NCBI GenBank assembly: GCA_016781115.1
Contig: JADDQX010000010.1
Span: forward strand, 1-7,258
Origin: Actinomycetota bacterium
GTDB lineage: Bacteria; Actinomycetota; CADDZG01; WHSQ01
Reading direction: 5' to 3'
DNA: 7,258 bases
Under the pieces are notes generated by a model. That model ran no database searches. It was not told the DNA's origin and was given only the letters and a program-made list of their open reading frames with translations. The position numbers and the translations under genes were made by a program. Each line of letters begins with the position of its first letter. Positions within the stretch are counted from its first letter, which is position 1. This document shows positions 6,051 through 7,258 of this stretch, in pieces.

Positions 6051-6902
6051 CTAGGAGGCAGATGCCTTCTTGCGCGCGGTGGTCTTCTTCGGAGCGGCGG
6101 CCGCGGGGCTCGCGTCCGGCTTCGGCTTGCGCTTCTTCGCGTCCTCCACCGAGGCACGCAGCGCCTCCATCAGGTCGACCACCTTCGTCGGCTCCTCGGT
6201 CGGCGGGGGAGCGACGGTGATCTCCTCACCCTCCACCTTCTTCTCGATAAGAGCTTCGACGGCCTTGCGATAGTCGTCTTCGAATTCGTCGGGCTTGAAG
6301 TCGTCCGAGAGCTGCTGGACGAGCTGGCGCGCCATCTTCACCTCGGCGTCGCGGATCTTCACGCTCTTGTCGAGCTCGTCGAACTCGGGCGGGCGTATCT
6401 CGTCCGGCCAGTGCATCGTCTCCAGGACGAAGACGTCGCCCTTCAGACGGATCGTCGCGAGGTGCTCCTTCTCCCGGAAGGCCACTTTGGCAACACCGAC
6501 CTGGCCCTCGGCCTCCAACGCCTCCGCGAGCAGCCGGTAGGCCTTCAGCCCCGACGGCTCCGGCGCCACGTAGTAGGTCTTGTTGAAGTAGACGGGGTCG
6601 ATCGAGGTAAGCGGGACGAACGAGACGACGTCGATGGCGCTGACGGAGTCCACCCCGAGGGCCTCGAGCTCGTCCTCCGAGAAATCGACGTAGTGGTCCT
6701 TCGAGACCTCGTAGCCCTTGACCAGATCGTCCCAAGACACCTCTTTGCCGCACTTCGAGCAGATGCGCTGGTACTTGATCCGGCCTCGGTCCTCTTCGTG
6801 GAGAAGGTGGAACTTGGGTCGCTTCTCCTGGACGGCCGAATAGAGCCGGACCGGGATGCTGATCAGGCCGAAGGTGATGGCGCCTTTCCACAGGGCTTTC
6901 AT
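6051..6902 (-). CDS. ku: Bacterial Ku, non-homologous end-joining DNA end-binding protein
   Basis: A 283-residue bacterial Ku. The homodimer threads onto broken DNA ends and recruits LigD for end joining. Sequence support: the hallmark start MKALWKGAITFGLISIPVRLY, then KFHLLHEEDRGRIKYQRIC, a Cys pair C48-x2-C51 followed by GKEVSWDDLVKGYE, the bridge segment (VYFNKTYYVAPEPSGLKAY, 104-122), RLKGDVFVLETMHWPDEIR (152-170) and a C-terminal VDLMEALRASVE (242-253) typical of the LigD-interacting end. A Lys/Ala/Pro-rich tail (256-283) follows, of the kind known in actinobacterial Ku and thought to bind DNA. The ATG at 6902 was chosen because it begins the conserved motif; a TTG at 6959 would add 19 unrelated residues. 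No ribosome-binding site precedes it, but TAGAAT lies 7 nt upstream. No ligD is in the window. It heads the unit with the anti-sigma, sigma and PBP genes and is divergent from bldD. Confidence 0.95.
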   Translation of the reverse strand: MKALWKGAITFGLISIPVRLYSAVQEKRPKFHLLHEEDRGRIKYQRICSKCGKEVSWDDLVKGYEVSKDHYVDFSEDELEALGVDSVSAIDVVSFVPLTSIDPVYFNKTYYVAPEPSGLKAYRLLAEALEAEGQVGVAKVAFREKEHLATIRLKGDVFVLETMHWPDEIRPPEFDELDKSVKIRDAEVKMARQLVQQLSDDFKPDEFEDDYRKAVEALIEKKVEGEEITVAPPPTEEPTKVVDLMEALRASVEDAKKRKPKPDASPAAAAPKKTTARKKASAS

Positions 6903-6915
6903 CCACGTGATTCTA
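6903..6915 (-). promoter_or_regulatory. Candidate -10 element for leaderless ku mRNA
   Basis: On the minus strand TAGAAT (6915-6910), a 5/6 match to TATAAT, is followed by 7 nt (CACGTGG) and the ku ATG. No Shine-Dalgarno is present, so a leaderless start is likely. The spacer contains the palindrome CACGTG (6904-6909). A TTGACT lies at 6959-6954 but is too far away (38 nt) to act as its -35 box. If real, this promoter would drive the whole ku-rsbW-sigF-pbp unit. Confidence 0.45.
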
Positions 6916-6973
6916 CTAAGACAAGCGATTGCGCCTGGGCGAACACGGAAAGTAGTCAATCTGGAGAAGGGAG

Positions 6974-7016
6974 TTGACGCTCCGCGTCGAAAAACTCAGC
7001 ATCGGGAGCAGATATT
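6974..7016 (+). promoter_or_regulatory. Possible bldD promoter region
   Basis: TTGACG (6974-6979) is a 5/6 match to the -35 consensus. At a 17-nt spacing the -10 position is a poor CAGCAT (6997-7002). A better AT-rich candidate, GATATT (7011-7016), is too far for that -35 but would place transcription start inside the inverted repeat at 7020-7044. I cannot choose between them from sequence alone. Confidence 0.3.
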
Positions 7017-7019
7017 CAA

Positions 7020-7044
7020 CGTGACCCGCCCCCCTCGGGTCACG
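7020..7044. promoter_or_regulatory. Inverted repeat resembling a BldD operator, upstream of bldD
   Basis: Perfect 9-base arms CGTGACCCG (7020-7028) and CGGGTCACG (7036-7044) flank a 7-base spacer of six C and one T. Within them GTGACCC and GGGTCAC match the two half-sites of the streptomycete BldD box as I recall it (nTnACnC-W-GnGTnAn) at every defined position, but are set 9 bases apart instead of 1. The older BldD consensus AGTGA-(N)m-TCACC allows variable spacing. The element sits 33 bases before the bldD ATG, fitting autorepression. It could also fold as an RNA hairpin in the leader. No T-run follows, so it is not an intrinsic terminator. Confidence 0.6.
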
Positions 7045-7068
7045 GCCTCGAACGCAGGAAAAGGAGCT

Positions 7069-7073
7069 GGAGG
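7069..7073 (+). promoter_or_regulatory. Ribosome-binding site of bldD
   Basis: GGAGG is followed by CCAC and the ATG at 7078. A second purine run, AAGGAG (7061-7066), is 11 nt away and less well placed. The site supports the chosen start and shows that bldD, unlike ku across the gap, has a normal leader. Confidence 0.65.
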
Positions 7074-7077
7074 CCAC

Positions 7078-7258
7078 ATGAGTGACTACGCCGGACAACT
7101 CGGAGAGCGTCTCAGGAAGATCAGGATCCAGAAGGGCATGTCGCTACAGGACGTGCAGCAGGCGTCGAGCGGCAAGTGGAAAGCCGCCGTTGTCGGCGCG
7201 TACGAGCGCGGCGACCGCAACGTCACCGTCGCGCGGCTCTCGGAGCTGGCCGACTTCT
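7078..7258 (+). CDS. bldD: BldD-like transcriptional regulator, N-terminal DNA-binding part
   Basis: The first 60 residues of a protein cut by the right edge. The sequence MSDYAGQLGERLRKIR, then GMSLQDVQQASSGKWK and AAVVGAYERGDRNVTVARLSELADF, closely follows the N-terminal helix-turn-helix domain of streptomycete BldD. The WKAxVVGxYERGDRxVTVxxLxELADFY stretch is a hallmark that separates it from generic XRE-family proteins. BldD represses developmental genes in the vegetative state and in streptomycetes dimerises through cyclic di-GMP bound by its C-terminal domain. That domain lies outside the window, so the ligand motifs cannot be checked. The start is well supported by GGAGG 4 nt upstream. 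A BldD-box-like inverted repeat lies in the leader, suggesting autoregulation. The gene is divergent from ku. Confidence 0.87.
   Translation, partial: MSDYAGQLGERLRKIRIQKGMSLQDVQQASSGKWKAAVVGAYERGDRNVTVARLSELADF

Noticed and set aside
6903..6959. Longer Ku start (TTG at 6959)
   Set aside because: Ku proteins begin at the M-x-A-L/I-W-K-G motif, encoded from the ATG at 6902; the extension is not Ku-like and would cover the likely promoter.
5835..6977. Long plus-strand reading frame of 380 codons opposite ku and the anti-sigma gene
   Set aside because: It lies antisense to two clearly recognised genes, has low-complexity Arg/Leu/Asp composition typical of a GC-rich shadow frame, and resembles no family.
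7020..7044. Inverted repeat as an intrinsic terminator
   Set aside because: No run of T follows on either strand and no gene ends there; both neighbouring genes start away from it.

Overview
The window looks like a piece of chromosome from a high-GC actinobacterium. The evidence is a PdtaS-type sensor kinase, a BldD-type N-terminus, an RsbW/SigF (UsfX-SigF) type pair, a bacterial Ku with a Lys/Ala-rich tail, GTG starts on several genes, and starts that look leaderless. Nothing identifies the species. No mobile element, CRISPR array, tRNA or rRNA was seen, and coding density is very high: only about 240 bases lie outside genes.

Layout. (1) 2-265 (+): the C-terminal 87 residues of an enoyl-CoA hydratase/isomerase, cut by the left edge. 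(2) 262-1314 (-): a two-gene unit, a YfcE-like metallophosphoesterase followed directly by a DUF2203 protein. (3) 1363-2784 (+): a complete PdtaS-like histidine kinase (GAF-PAS-HisKA_2-HATPase), divergent from the phosphoesterase across 48 bases. (4) 2781-6902 (-): a tightly packed four-gene unit read ku > rsbW-like anti-sigma > sigF-like sigma factor > class A penicillin-binding protein. The junctions are a 15-nt gap, a 4-nt overlap and a 1-nt gap. (5) 7078-7258 (+): the first 60 residues of a BldD-like regulator, cut by the right edge and divergent from ku across 175 bases.

How the parts may work together. The minus-strand unit places non-homologous end joining (Ku), a stress/development sigma factor with its anti-sigma factor, and a peptidoglycan polymerase under what looks like one promoter. 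Next to it is a BldD-type developmental regulator with a near-perfect BldD-box-like inverted repeat in its leader. Together this suggests a stress or differentiation locus handling DNA-break repair and cell-wall remodelling. That is inference from gene order. The individual families are all known; the most notable points are the operon arrangement, a class A PBP that looks like a lipoprotein, an anti-sigma factor whose ATP-binding motifs are eroded, and candidate leaderless promoters at three starts.

Both convergent gene junctions are 4-base CTAG overlaps in which two TAG stops share a palindrome. Six of the eight visible stop codons are TAG, which is unusual for a high-GC genome.
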